Shown here piece by piece: positions 17,601 to 28,000 of a stretch of 64,000 bases of DNA. The stretch's first letter is position 1. Every line of letters starts with the position of its first letter. A program made the position numbers and the translations under genes. This DNA is from Planctomycetota bacterium (lineage in GTDB: Bacteria; Planctomycetota; Phycisphaerae; UBA1845), in contig JACQFE010000006.1 of the NCBI GenBank assembly GCA_016200265.1, forward strand, positions 1-64,000, in the 5' to 3' direction. The notes beneath the pieces were generated by a model. It made no database searches. It saw only the letters and a list, made by a program, of their open reading frames with translations, and was not told the DNA's origin.

Positions 17601-18793
17601 ATGCTCGTGAACACGATGGGGCTGAAGGAAGAATCCTGCCGCTTCTCCTGTCGCATCAAGTCGCGCAGCACTCGGATGCCACTGTATTGGCAGTGATCGA
17701 GGTCGTCCCAGAATTGCTGCTGCTGCCGCCGGGCACATTGCAGAAAAGTCGAGTTTTCGGCGCCATCGAACGCAACCAGCATCGTGGAGGTGAAATCGCC
17801 GATAAGTTCAAGAACCTGAGGGTGGAGCGGGTTACGGTTAAAGACTGTGGCGTTGATCGTAAACCGCGGATTCTGGCTCCATCGCCGCAGGACCGTCCCA
17901 AATGCCGCCAGCAGGATGCCAGAGGGAGTCAGGTTCGAGTTGCGAGCGGCATTCTTCAGTCGGCCCCACTGTTTCTCATCCAGCGTACGGGAAAGGCGCA
18001 CGAATTTCGGTTTTGGAATTTGACGCGGATCGCGAGCCAAAGGAAGACCCGGCGCCGACGGCAAAGTGGACAGCCGATCCCGCCAGTACGCTTCGGCCCG
18101 CTTGTATTCCGCACCGCTCCGTGCTGCTTCCTCCGCCAACACATAGTCTCGAAAGGAAATCTCCAGGGTCGGCAATGGAAGATCAGGATTGTCGTATAAC
18201 ATGAACCACTGGGCGAACAGGATGCGAATGCTCCAGGCATCCAGAATGAGCAGGCTCAGGCTGATGTGCAGCCGGACGTGGCATTCGTCAATGAAAGTCG
18301 CGCGGATGTCGAAGAGCGGATAACGATCGGGGGCCGGCACCTGGTGCGACATTTCATCACGTGTCGCGAGAAGACCCTGTTCTTGAAGATGCTCGCCAGC
18401 CGCGCGCAGGTCATTCGTTCGAATGTTGAAAAAAGGAACGGCCTTGAGAATTCGCTGCCGTCCGTCATTACCGATCACGGCGCGAAGCATGTCGTGGTAG
18501 CCGATGAGTCGGTTGAATGCTCGCTCCAGGCGCGGGAGGTCCAGATTTTCAGATTCAAACTCGAAATAGGCGTGCGCGGCAACAGTGCCCAGATCAAACA
18601 ATCCCTGCTGTCCAAGCCAGTACGCGTATTGGGCGTCAGTCAATGGAAATGGATCGTGACGTCCGGATGGATCGGCAGTCCATGCGGGCGTCGGCCCGGT
18701 CTGGATTTGCTGCTTATTGCGCAGAAGATCTGCCAGCAGGAGACGCCGCTGCTCCGCGGAGAGTCTCTCGAGGTCGGCTTGACTTGTCGACAT
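14678..18793 (-). CDS. NRPS, Cy-A(Cys)-PCP-Ox: thiazole-forming module
   Basis: A 1371-residue single NRPS module. Residues about 45-480 form a cyclising condensation domain whose Cy motif reads S180-x4-D185-x2-S188 (the first Asp is Ser). The adenylation domain (about 505-1010) has TSGSTGTPKG and GDRGRFLPDG. Reading the ten specificity positions (D696, L697, Y700, N739, L766, S768, L792, I800, W801, K996) gives DLYNLSLIWK, the established cysteine code. A carrier domain follows with LGADSVDM (Ser1053 for phosphopantetheine). Residues about 1140-1345 resemble the FMN-dependent McbC/SagB-type oxidase that turns thiazolines into thiazoles. There is no thioesterase. The protein is upstream of, and overlaps, the docking/release protein, and would take its acyl donor from the PKS or DH-ACP. 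Confidence 0.93.
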   Translation of the reverse strand: MSTSQADLERLSAEQRRLLLADLLRNKQQIQTGPTPAWTADPSGRHDPFPLTDAQYAYWLGQQGLFDLGTVAAHAYFEFESENLDLPRLERAFNRLIGYHDMLRAVIGNDGRQRILKAVPFFNIRTNDLRAAGEHLQEQGLLATRDEMSHQVPAPDRYPLFDIRATFIDECHVRLHISLSLLILDAWSIRILFAQWFMLYDNPDLPLPTLEISFRDYVLAEEAARSGAEYKRAEAYWRDRLSTLPSAPGLPLARDPRQIPKPKFVRLSRTLDEKQWGRLKNAARNSNLTPSGILLAAFGTVLRRWSQNPRFTINATVFNRNPLHPQVLELIGDFTSTMLVAFDGAENSTFLQCARRQQQQFWDDLDHCQYSGIRVLRDLMRQEKRQDSSFSPIVFTSIFGASVPAARILSVGEFVYGISQTPQVWLDHQVMEQGDSLVLTWDAVEDLFPAGLLQDMFETYGQLLHRLAYDPAAWEQKGAIELPTVQHQVRDAANDTAAPLTADGLHTLFFRSASIYSDRPAVIADGQTLDYEALRRQALRLAQRLRTMGAASDRPVAVVMEKEAGQVIAALGILEVGATYLPIDPTWPESRFQQALEIGEIQIAVTTPLLSASLTWPEGVHCVTLENAMSEDIAREEKPVDPERLAYVIFTSGSTGTPKGVMTDHRGAVNTILDLNDRFGIGPDDKILALSALHFDLSVYDMFGLLAAGGTVVMPEAGAVRDPRRWTELIQQERITVWNTVPALMEMLVEHLAGRGTILESLRLVLLSGDWIPVSLPDRIRRMAPHARIIGLGGATEASIWSIHYPIESVDPEWTSIPYGKALRNQSWRVLNADLDDCPTWVPGDLYIGGVGLARGYWRDDRKTAESFFRHPVSGERLYRTGDRGRFLPDGNIEFLGRLDHQVKIRGHRIELGEIESAMASHPAVQHAVAAAVGKDRANRHLVGYVVLRENGCAGKAAEATVLQSLREHVQSRLPCHMTPTQIVPIAKIPLTSNGKLNRDLLPDPASIVTSATTSAAVAPDPIVLRMSELIAKELGLSSVAADANLLHLGADSVDMVRIANRIEAEFGFQPSLAEFFRTPTVNALAAARQRGANQRAEPSSSTALAGLSSQVPQSSSSRLILDPRERERFKAAAPGLRHFGTDTPRIRFERAALDCPDSKMRFSRRSHRRFAATPLKFESVGRLLGNLRRFSLHGAPKYEYGSAGGLYPVQSYVHVKPGRVERMDGGVYYYHPAEHALLALSPGTDIDPDVHEPFVNRGMFEQAAFSIFFITQLRAIEPLYGEHALRFSIIESGLMTQLLETEAPREGIGLCQIGWLDFDRIQPHFHLDNGHRQVHSLVGGPLPEPIAETDVSDEIDSATSRLEDREEGEI

Positions 18794-18904
18794 GCTTCTT
18801 GCCCTCAGCCATGAACTCTTCGAAAACGACTAGCATCTCTCCGGTGCGAAACCGTGAATTTTTCGCAGCGAATGTACTCGTCGGCGATCCACATACGGTC
18901 ACGT

Positions 18905-20353
18905 CTACGCGACACCGGCAGACGAAGAATCAAGCACGACGAGTCCCGGCCGTGAGGCATTGCCGGGAGCCAAATCTCGGTATGCACGTTCGCGCAGAAG
19001 AGCGTTTCTCTGAAACGCCAGCACAGTCTGCACCAAGGGCGTGTAGTAAACCCCCTCCGGAGTGAGCGAAATACGATCCTCAGACCAGTCCACCAGCCCT
19101 CGCTCCCGGAGTGCATCCCAACTCGCTCTGTGCTCCTCAAGAACGTCCGCGCCGAAACGAGATTGATATCCCCGGCGATCGACCCACATGCCCTGCAAAT
19201 GGCGGAACAGCTGATCCAGACGGTGGTCCACCGCGTCTCGACGGAACCCACATTCAATGGGCATCTCGTCGCGGGAGAGACGTCCGACATAATCCTTGAC
19301 GCGCCGCGCGTTCACATAGGTTAGACTCGTGGAGGCATCGCTCGATTGAAAATTGGATACTCCCGCGAAGCCCCACCCGAACGTCTCATGACAGTGCCAG
19401 TCTCGCTCGCACTCTTCGTAGACGAATTCACCAGCCTTGTCGTCACATGTCTTTTCGAAATCATACGGGGTCCGCTGACGATAGCCGTTGGCCGCAAGAA
19501 AATCCCGCGATGCGTGGTACATCTCCCGACATACAGCTGGCGAAGGAAGCTCATCGCGCCGATGGAGGGCAAAATCCGTTGCCCCACCAACGTTGAGCTC
19601 ATAATGCGTAATGTGATCCACGCCCGTCGCCACGAGCCGTTCCAAATCGGCAAGCATGAGTGAAACGGTTTGTCTTGGCCAGCCGAAAATCAAGTCGGCA
19701 TTGCAGGCCAATCCAAACTCCTGACACCATTCGATGGCATCCAGTGTGTGCTCGACGGTTTGTTTTCGACCGCTGAAGGCATTCAGTTCGGAATTGAGTT
19801 GCTGCACGCCCATGCTGATGCGACGAATCCCCACGTCTTTCATCGCCAGCAGTTTTTCCCGTGAAAAAAGCGGCGGAATGCCTTCCAGCGTGATGCAATC
19901 CGAATCCGTCACATTGGGAAAGACCGTTCGTATGATCGCCACCAGCCGACCGTATTGATCCGCCTTGAGCAGGTTTGGTGTTCCACCCCCGATGTAAACG
20001 GATTGGGGCACGCGTCCTTCGAGCAGCGGCCGGTAGATCTGTCCCTCTCGTTCCAGATAGCCCAGGTAGTCGTCGATCTGCCTCGAGCCCGCAAAATCCT
20101 CCACAGGGAAAAGGCAATAGCCGCATTTTCCCGGATTAGTGGGGATGCAATATGGAACTCCCACGTACAGGTGAAACTCACGATCCTCGTTGTGTGCAGC
20201 ATGATTTGATTCGACGATGTCGCTGACCGGAGCGACCATTTTTCGCCACAGCCGCGGCGAAGGAAAACCGTGCAGAATCTTATTGACCTGCCGAAGCTGC
20301 ATCTGCTCATTAAGGAGCAAACGGACGTCGTGCTGATCCGAATCCATAATCAA
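18905..20353 (-). CDS. HemN-like radical SAM protein, candidate class C methyltransferase
   Basis: The 482-residue protein follows the HemN/HemW layout: a radical SAM barrel with VYIGGGTPN and IRRISMGVQQ, and a C-terminal HemN-like domain (about 380-455). The cluster motif is expanded: C69-x7-C77-x2-C80 (YCIPTNPGKCGYC) instead of C-x3-C-x2-C. HemN-like proteins in natural-product clusters often transfer methyl groups to sp2 carbons, including thiazole C5 (TbtI in thiomuracin synthesis), so methylation of the thiazole here is a reasonable guess. Two starts compete: TTG at 20353 with GGAGG seven bases upstream, and ATG at 20347, thirteen bases away. It lies between DH-ACP and the NRPS on the same strand. 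Confidence 0.82.
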   Translation of the reverse strand: MIMDSDQHDVRLLLNEQMQLRQVNKILHGFPSPRLWRKMVAPVSDIVESNHAAHNEDREFHLYVGVPYCIPTNPGKCGYCLFPVEDFAGSRQIDDYLGYLEREGQIYRPLLEGRVPQSVYIGGGTPNLLKADQYGRLVAIIRTVFPNVTDSDCITLEGIPPLFSREKLLAMKDVGIRRISMGVQQLNSELNAFSGRKQTVEHTLDAIEWCQEFGLACNADLIFGWPRQTVSLMLADLERLVATGVDHITHYELNVGGATDFALHRRDELPSPAVCREMYHASRDFLAANGYRQRTPYDFEKTCDDKAGEFVYEECERDWHCHETFGWGFAGVSNFQSSDASTSLTYVNARRVKDYVGRLSRDEMPIECGFRRDAVDHRLDQLFRHLQGMWVDRRGYQSRFGADVLEEHRASWDALRERGLVDWSEDRISLTPEGVYYTPLVQTVLAFQRNALLRERAYRDLAPGNASRPGLVVLDSSSAGVA

Positions 20354-20398
20354 GATCCCACCTCCCAGCGCAATCTCCGGTCGTTTGCCCAGGTTCCC

Positions 20399-21697
20399 TT
20401 ATACACTCGCTTCTGTCTGTTCCGAGAGTGCCAAGACGTCTCGCAGCAGATATCGCGAAAGCTCGTCAATGGTCTGAAACATGAGTCCGGCGCCGGGCGG
20501 AAGCGTAAAACCCAGCGCTTGTTGAATCCGAAATTGCAATTCGATGGCCAGCAACGAATCCAACCCGATGGAAAAAAACCCGCGTTGAAGGTCCGCATGT
20601 GCTGCGGTCTTGAGCTTGAGCAATTCAACCACATTCTGTTCAACAAAATTCGTCAAGAGCGGCAGTCGTTGCGCCGGTGGCGCGGCCTCGATTCGCCGGG
20701 AAAGAGTCGTCGGCGTGACTGAACGCGAGGCTCCCGACCTGGGACTTGGGCGCGCATCGCGTGCAGGCAGTCGAAACGCTGCTTTCGATCGGAACGAATC
20801 TCGTGTGACGGTTCGAAAATGGACGCCTTCAAGAGTCGCCACGCCATATCCGGAATCGTCCGCAACGGAAAAATCGGCGATGCGTTCGTCGGAATGATCC
20901 GACGGAACATGGGGCCGGCAATTCACAAGAACTCGCTGAGGACACTTCCCGGAAAATCGGATTCGATCGATCCGAGTTGGAATCGCGGCTCGATTACTGT
21001 CGCTTCCATTGGAAAATTCCATCGCTGCAACCTGGAGACAACCGTCCAGCAAGGCCGGATGAAAGCGATTTTCGTCGGTCGAATGCGGTGATTTATCGTC
21101 AAGGCGCAATTCGTATCCGATTGTGCCTTTCTCTCTCCAGACGGAACGTACGACGCGAAGCGACTCACCCCATCGGAACGGTCCTGAGTTCGCGCGAGCA
21201 TAGAAATCTTCTTCAGATGAGTGAGTTCCGGGACGACCGCCCGCTGAATCTCGCTTCATTTGTTCGAGGAAGGAGACGCCAATCGGCGAAGATTCATGCT
21301 CAACGATTCCTTCGGCATGCTTGCGCCACTCCGACTCATTGTTGGTGGGTATCGCCGCACTCTCCACATCAAAGGCGGCTGTCTCCTGCTTCACGCGACG
21401 TACCCGAACGCGGAAAATTCTCGATTCCTCCGTGGGCAACGCAAGAAAGTCATGAAAGTTCACATCGGCGACCGCGACGCCATAGAGCCCGGTCAATTGC
21501 TGGGCGGCGTCAAGGGCGGCGTCAAGGTAGGCTGCAGCCGGGAGAACCGGCACGTCAAAAAGTCGATGGTCGGAAAGCAGCGGGGTCGAACGGGACCGCA
21601 CCTCCGTTTGAAAGTGAATTTCATTGGGGCGGCGGTCCAACACAACCTGTTGCAGCAGCGCATTGGTCAAGCTGGCCGACACGGCGGTTTCACGCAT
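20399..21697 (-). CDS. Free-standing polyketide dehydratase-ACP didomain
   Basis: A 432-residue protein with a double-hotdog dehydratase (about 25-300) and an acyl carrier domain (about 350-425). Catalytic residues are present: H44 in DHRLFDVPVLP (H-x8-P) and D218 in FHPALLDGC. The glycine usual in HxxxGxxxxP is Asp. The ACP carries GLDSLLAIEL for the phosphopantetheine arm. It is unusual to find DH and ACP outside a PKS module. It could act in trans, supply a carrier for the KAS III product, or be a broken-off module end. It is first in the minus-strand run leading to rSAM, NRPS and aminotransferase, divergent from the large PKS. Confidence 0.88.
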   Translation of the reverse strand: MRETAVSASLTNALLQQVVLDRRPNEIHFQTEVRSRSTPLLSDHRLFDVPVLPAAAYLDAALDAAQQLTGLYGVAVADVNFHDFLALPTEESRIFRVRVRRVKQETAAFDVESAAIPTNNESEWRKHAEGIVEHESSPIGVSFLEQMKRDSAGGRPGTHSSEEDFYARANSGPFRWGESLRVVRSVWREKGTIGYELRLDDKSPHSTDENRFHPALLDGCLQVAAMEFSNGSDSNRAAIPTRIDRIRFSGKCPQRVLVNCRPHVPSDHSDERIADFSVADDSGYGVATLEGVHFRTVTRDSFRSKAAFRLPARDARPSPRSGASRSVTPTTLSRRIEAAPPAQRLPLLTNFVEQNVVELLKLKTAAHADLQRGFFSIGLDSLLAIELQFRIQQALGFTLPPGAGLMFQTIDELSRYLLRDVLALSEQTEASV

Positions 21698-22025
21698 TCG
21701 ACAATCCCAGTTTGAACGGCAATCGACCTTTCGTCACCGGCCCAAGAGGAACTAACTTATACAGCGTCAACCACTTGATCGTCAAACGATAATTGGCGGA
21801 TGTGCGAATGGAACGTGCTTGACTTTTCCGACGAATTTCACCAAAATCTCGCCTCGCTCAGGCGACGTGGACCATATTCCCATCCTTGAGACTCAGGGGC
21901 CAAGTTCTGGAGCGCGCTGTCAATTCCCTGCGTCCGGACTTTGCGCATGGCGACCTGGGTCGCCAGCATGACGTGGGTCAGTCCACATTCGCGTTTTGTG
22001 AGTTAAACCTCGGAGGCCGTGATTC
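21698..22025. promoter_or_regulatory. Divergent intergenic region between DH-ACP and PKS genes
   Basis: This 328-base gap must hold the start signals of both arms of the biosynthetic cluster. I see no convincing -35/-10 pair or operator. The only clear signal is a GGAGG nine bases upstream of the PKS ATG. No gene is visible in it. Confidence 0.4.
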
Positions 22026-25000
22026 ATGGCGTTGCGCGAACCAATTGCAATCGTGGGAATCGGCTGTCGGTTGCCCGGCAAGGTGTCGAATCCGGAATCG
22101 TTCTGGCGTCTGCTGTACAATGGCGTCGACGCGATTTCCGAGGTTCCGCCGGACCGATGGCGTTGGCAGTCATTCTATCATTCGGAACCCGGCACACCCG
22201 GGAAGCTCTACGTCCGTCGAGGGGGATTCATCGAAGGAGTGGACCTCTTTGATGCCCCGTTTTTCAACATCTCCCGCCGCGAGGCAAGCTGGGCCGATCC
22301 CCAACAGCGTCAACTCCTTGAGGTTTCCTATGAAGCGCTGGAAGACGCCGGCTTGTCGCTCGACGCGATCGCCGGAACGCGGGCCGCCGTGTATGTCGGC
22401 ATCTCGACTTACGACTACGGTGCGATGCACGGACGCACTCATGAACGCCTCGAACTCGACGCGTATACGAGCCTCGGCTCAGCCCTTTGCGTGACGGCGA
22501 ATCGCATCTCGTATTTCTTCGATCTGCACGGCCCGAGTTTGGCCGTCGACACGGCATGTTCGTCATCGCTGGTGGCCACTCACCTGGCCTGCCAGAGCAT
22601 CTGGAATCACGAAGCCTCCATCGCCCTCGTCGGCGGCGTGAACGTCCTGCTCCAACCGGATGGAACGATCGGCTTTTGCCAGGCCCGGATGCTTGCGGCG
22701 GACGGACAGTGCAAGAGTTTCGACGCGAGCGCTGATGGATACGTACGCGCCGAAGGGGCTGCGGTCGTGGTGCTCAAACCGTTGAGCCAAGCCCTGCGCG
22801 ATGAAGACCGGATCTATTCGCTGATTCGAGGCACGGCGGTCAATCAGGATGGTCGTACGACCGGAATCACCGTTCCCAGCGAAGCCGCCCAAACCGCGAT
22901 GTTGCAAGATGTCTATCGCCAGGCCGACATCGTCCCGCAAGACGTTCAGTACGTCGAAGCGCATGGAACCGGCACAGCCGTCGGCGATCCGATCGAGCTT
23001 CACGCCATCGGAAAAGCGCTCGGGATCGGTCGATCCCAGGACGATCCCTGCCTGGTGGGATCGGTGAAGAGCAATCTGGGGCACCCGGAAGCGGCATCCG
23101 GAGTGGTCGGTTTGATCAAAGCGGCTCTCTGCGTCTTCCACGGTCAGATTCCTCCAAGTCTCCACTACCGAAACCCCAACCCAAACATCCCCTTTGAGGA
23201 GCTGAAGCTCCAGGTGGTCCGGGAGTTGCGGTCTTGGCCGAAAAATGGGCATGAATTTCGTGTGGCCGGTGTCAATTCGTTTGGATTCGGCGGCACGAAT
23301 GCGCATGTGGTGCTGACTTCGCAACAGGTGGAATCGGCCCAACACGTAGCGCCCCGGGGTTCCAATGGACGAGCGTTACTGGTTCCATTATCCGCAAGAA
23401 GTTCTGCCGCGGTAAAGGCCGCAGCGCATTCTCAGGCCGCGTACTTCGCTGATCCTCTGCGTGCATCGGTCGAACTCAATGACATTGCCCACACCGCGGC
23501 ACTCCGGCGGACGCATCATGAATTCCGCACGACCGTCGTGGCGCATTCCGTTGCCGAATTCGTCGAAAGCGCACGCACATGGGCCGATGATTCGGCTCCC
23601 GTCGAGAGCGTTGCGCCCGATGCAGCCGGACAGCTGGCTTTTGTGTTTTCCGGCATGGGGCCTCAATGGTGGGGCATGGGCCGACAACTATTTGAAACGG
23701 AGCCGGTATTTCGCAAAACGCTGGAGCAATGCGACGCGGCCCTGCGCACTCATGTCTCGTGGTCTCTGCTGGACGAATTGGGCAAAGATGAAACCCGAAG
23801 TCGCATCAACGAGACGTACATCGCCCAGCCGGCGATCTTTGCTATTCAGATGGGCCTCTCCAGACTTTGGAATTCATGGGGCATCCGCCCGAGTGCGGTG
23901 ATCGGGCACAGCCTTGGCGAGGTCGCGGCAGCCTGCTGTGCAGAAGTTCTCAATTTCGAAGACGCCGTCGCCCTCATCTATCATCGCAGTCGACTTCAAC
24001 AATTGACTTCAGGTGAGGGACGAATGCTGTCCGTTGCCATGCCCTTCGCGGAGATTGAAGCGCTGGTCGCCGACTCCGACGGTCTGGTTTCGATTGCGGC
24101 TTACAACAGTCCGGAGTCGGTCACGATTTCGGGCGACGCGACGGCCCTTCAGCAGATTTCCGAGGGCCTCACGGCGCGAGAAATCTTCAATCGATTTCTC
24201 AAGGTAGACGTTCCTTACCACAGTCGCGCCATGGACCGGCTTGAATACGAACTCCAAGCATCGTTGCGAACGCTTTCTCCACGCCCCGCGGCGATCACTC
24301 TGATTTCCACCGTCACCGGCGGCAAGGTTCGCGGCGAAGAAATGAACGCAGAGTACTGGTGGCGAAGCATGCGCTATCCGGTCCGGTTCCGCGAAGCGAT
24401 TGCTACCGCCGCCCGGAACGGCCATCGAATGTCCCTGGAGATTTCACCGCACCCGGTGATGTCGGCCTCTATTTCTGAATCCGCCCCCGGTACAAGAGTA
24501 TTTTCATCGTTAAGGCGAAATGAACCCGAACGGGAAACCATGTTGAAGTCCGCGGGTCAACTGTACAGTTGCGGATTTTCTTTGAACTGGAAGGCCGTCA
24601 ACGGGGATGCAGGCCAGTTCATTTCGATGCCGCGGTACCCCTGGCAGCATGAACGCTACTGGCACGAGTCGGAGCGCGGCGCACAAGAGCGCATGGGCAT
24701 CCAGCTTTATCCGTTCTTGGGTGCGAAGTGTGATTCGACGCATTCCACTTGGGTGACGGACCTGAACCATCACTGTCTCGACTTTCTAGATGACCACCAA
24801 GTCGAACAGAACGTCGTATTTCCTGCGGCTGCCTATCTGGAGATGGCCTTGGAGGCGGCCTGCGAATTATTCGGCCGACCACCGTATGAAATCGAAGGCC
24901 TGACCTTTGAGAAGGTGATGCTCCTTCCACGCGATGGGCGTCCGATCGTGCAACTGGCGTTCGGTGAACGGGCCAGCGAATTCGGGATCTTCAGTCGCGC

Positions 25001-28000
25001 ACGCACCACGAACGGTTCATGGGAGCGCCACGTTGTCGGCAAGCTGTATCGCAATTCGGATTCCGCGCGGCCAGGATCCCGACCCTTGGCCGCGATCCGT
25101 GAACGCTGCACGTCGGCCATTTCATCCGCCGATTGTTACCGGCTCTTCGACGCACGTGGATTGCGATACGGAACGCAATTTCGTGGCATTCGATCCCTTT
25201 GGGCCGGCAAGGATGAGGCATTTGCGAGAATTGAACTGGATTGGATGCGAAATGATTTTGCTCATGAATTCCTCGCCTATCCTGGAATCGTCGATTCGGC
25301 CTTCCAGGTGCTCATGGGAGTTTTGCTCAATGAAACCGACTCGGGCAGGATCAGGGACGGGCTCTTCCTCCCCAGCCGCATTGCGAAAATCATCTACCAC
25401 GGCCCGCCTCCGAGTCGTCTTTGGTGTCATGCACGTTTGATCAGCTTGACCGAGCAGCGACTGATCGGCGACATCGAGTTGATGGATGACCAAGGGAACG
25501 TCGCCATGGAGATCCGCGGTTTCCATTGCCAGCACGTGGAACGCTCGGAGACGGCCCTGAGTGGAGGACTGGGACAGTTTCGCTGGGAACGCGATCCTGC
25601 GAAGAGGACTTCCAGCATCCGACGGGCGGACGATTTGCTCACACCGTCTGCAATCGTCACCAAGCTAAAGGCCGTCGGGGGGGTGGATGGCTGGCGAAGT
25701 CTTGGCTCTTCCGCCACCCAATCGATCGAGCTAGCGGAAGCGGTCCGTGCTTACGCCTTTGAGGCCTTCGCCAAAATGGGGTGGCGACCAAGCGTCGGCG
25801 AGCGATTCGCCGATGAGGAACTTGGAAAACGCCTGGGCGTCGTCGGGCAGCATGATCGGCTCTTTCGTCGAATCCTTGTCTCGCTCGCATCGGAAGGATT
25901 CCTGCGAGAGAAAGATGGCGAATGGACTGTGGTTCGAGATTTTCACGCTGCCCCTTCGCATATACTTTGGAAACGCCTGTGGGATCAATTTCCGTCAGAG
26001 ACCGCGGAACTGATGCTCATTCGGCGCTGCGGCGAGAGCCTTGATCGTGTGTTGCGCGGTGAAATCGATGGACTGGATCTGATTTTCTCCGGCGGTTCCT
26101 CAACGACGGCCGAACACCTCTACCAGGACTCCCCCAGCTACTTTCAATGCAACCGCATCGTTCAGAAAGCCGTCGCTGCGATCGTGCAAGGACTGCCGGA
26201 AGGAAGAACGCTCCGCATTCTCGAAATCGGCGGTGGAACCGGCGGAATGACGGCGCATCTGCTTCCCGAACTCCCGGTCCGCCGGGCGAAGTATGTGTTT
26301 ACGGATGTGGGTCGCACGTTGCTCAGCCAGGCCGAACAACGCTTTGGCCGATTCGCCAACATTGAATTCGCGACACTGGACATCGAGAAAAACCCAATCG
26401 ACCAGGGTTTCGAGGCCCACTCTTTTGATCTTGTGCTTGCTTCTGACGTCTTTCACGCGACAGCGGATCTGCGCGGCACGCTGGAGAACGTCAAGCGTCT
26501 CCTTGCATCCCGAGGTCTCCTGATTGTTCTGGAAGGCAAGCTGGCGCCAACGCCGCTTTGGTGCACGCTGATCTTCGGGCTTCTCAAAGGCTGGTGGCTC
26601 TTTACGGACACAGACCTACGCGGACTCGATCCGTGGATTTCCGCGGAGGCCTGGCAGAATCTTCTCACAACGTCGGGCTTTGATGAAGCAACAGATCTTA
26701 CCCAGAAACTCGGAACCGATGAGGCCGTGCACATGGTGGTGGCGGGGCGTGGACCGGCCGTTCCCGATCGTGAGACGCCGGACGCCGCCCGGTCACCAGA
26801 GACCAACCTCGGCGCCTGGTTGGTCTTTTCGGATGAGCGGGGTGTTGCCGCTGATTTGTGCCAACGCTTGCGAGGCGCCGCGCACGAAGTTGTGTGCGTG
26901 GTTCGAACCGATTCCGGGCGCATTTCCGAAAACGGGACGCTGCGAGCTCGCGGCGTGGCCAAGGAAGACATTCGCTCCGCGTTGGATTTGGCGACCAAAT
27001 CTGGCTTGGGGTTGCGCGGGATTGTCCATCTTTGGGCGTTGGATCTGCCATCAGTGCGGGAGGCAGAATCAACGGTGCTGCACGCCGCACGGTCGGATGT
27101 GCTGGCAAGCGTCATGCACTTGATTCAATGTCTTGGAGAGACCGACCCAACGCCTCCGCCACGAATTGTACTCGTCACCAAGGGGGCGGAATCCGTTGGA
27201 ACGTCGCGGGTCCAAGTCGAAGTCATGCAATCTCCGCTCTGGGGCTTGGGGCGGGTGGCGATGGTGGAGTATCCCCAGTTTCGATGTCGGCTCGTGGATC
27301 TCGAGCCTGGTGAGTGGAACGTGGCCGGCAGCGGCCAGTTGGCCGATGAGTTGTTCGCCGAAGTCCTGGACGACGGGGCCGAGGAAGAGGTCGCGTGGCG
27401 TGGTGGAGTTCGCCACGTCCATCGTTTCCAGCGGATTTCCATGGAAGAACTCCCACCGACGGAATGGCCAATTTCCAAATGCCGATCACCAATTGAGAGA
27501 AGGGTGAATTCTCCCCAATTGTCAATTGAGAATCGGAAATCGGAAATCTCCCACAGGTCTTACACGGTGGCCCGCCCGGCAGGCGGAAGCCTCGACAATC
27601 TCCGTTTGCATTCGACCGAGCGGATCGCTCCGCAAGCGGGCCAGGTCGAAATTGAAGTGCGGGCCTGCGGATTGAACTTCAAGGACGTCATGCTGGCCAT
27701 GGGACTGTTGCCGGAGGATGCGCTGGAGGGCGGATTCACTGGTCGGACGTTGGGGATGGAATGCACCGGGAAAATTGTCGCGGTGGGAGAGGGGGTTCGA
27801 GAATTCCGGGTGGGTGACGAAGTGATCGCCTGCGGTCCGGGCACCTTGCGATCGCATCTCACGCTCAACGTCATGTACGTGGCCCGAATGCCGCAAGGAA
27901 TTAGTTTTGAAGATGGGGCCACGGTGCTCATCGCCTACCTGACCGCGTGGTACGGATTGGTCAAACTCGCCCGACTCCAACCCGGGGAACGTGTGCTCAT

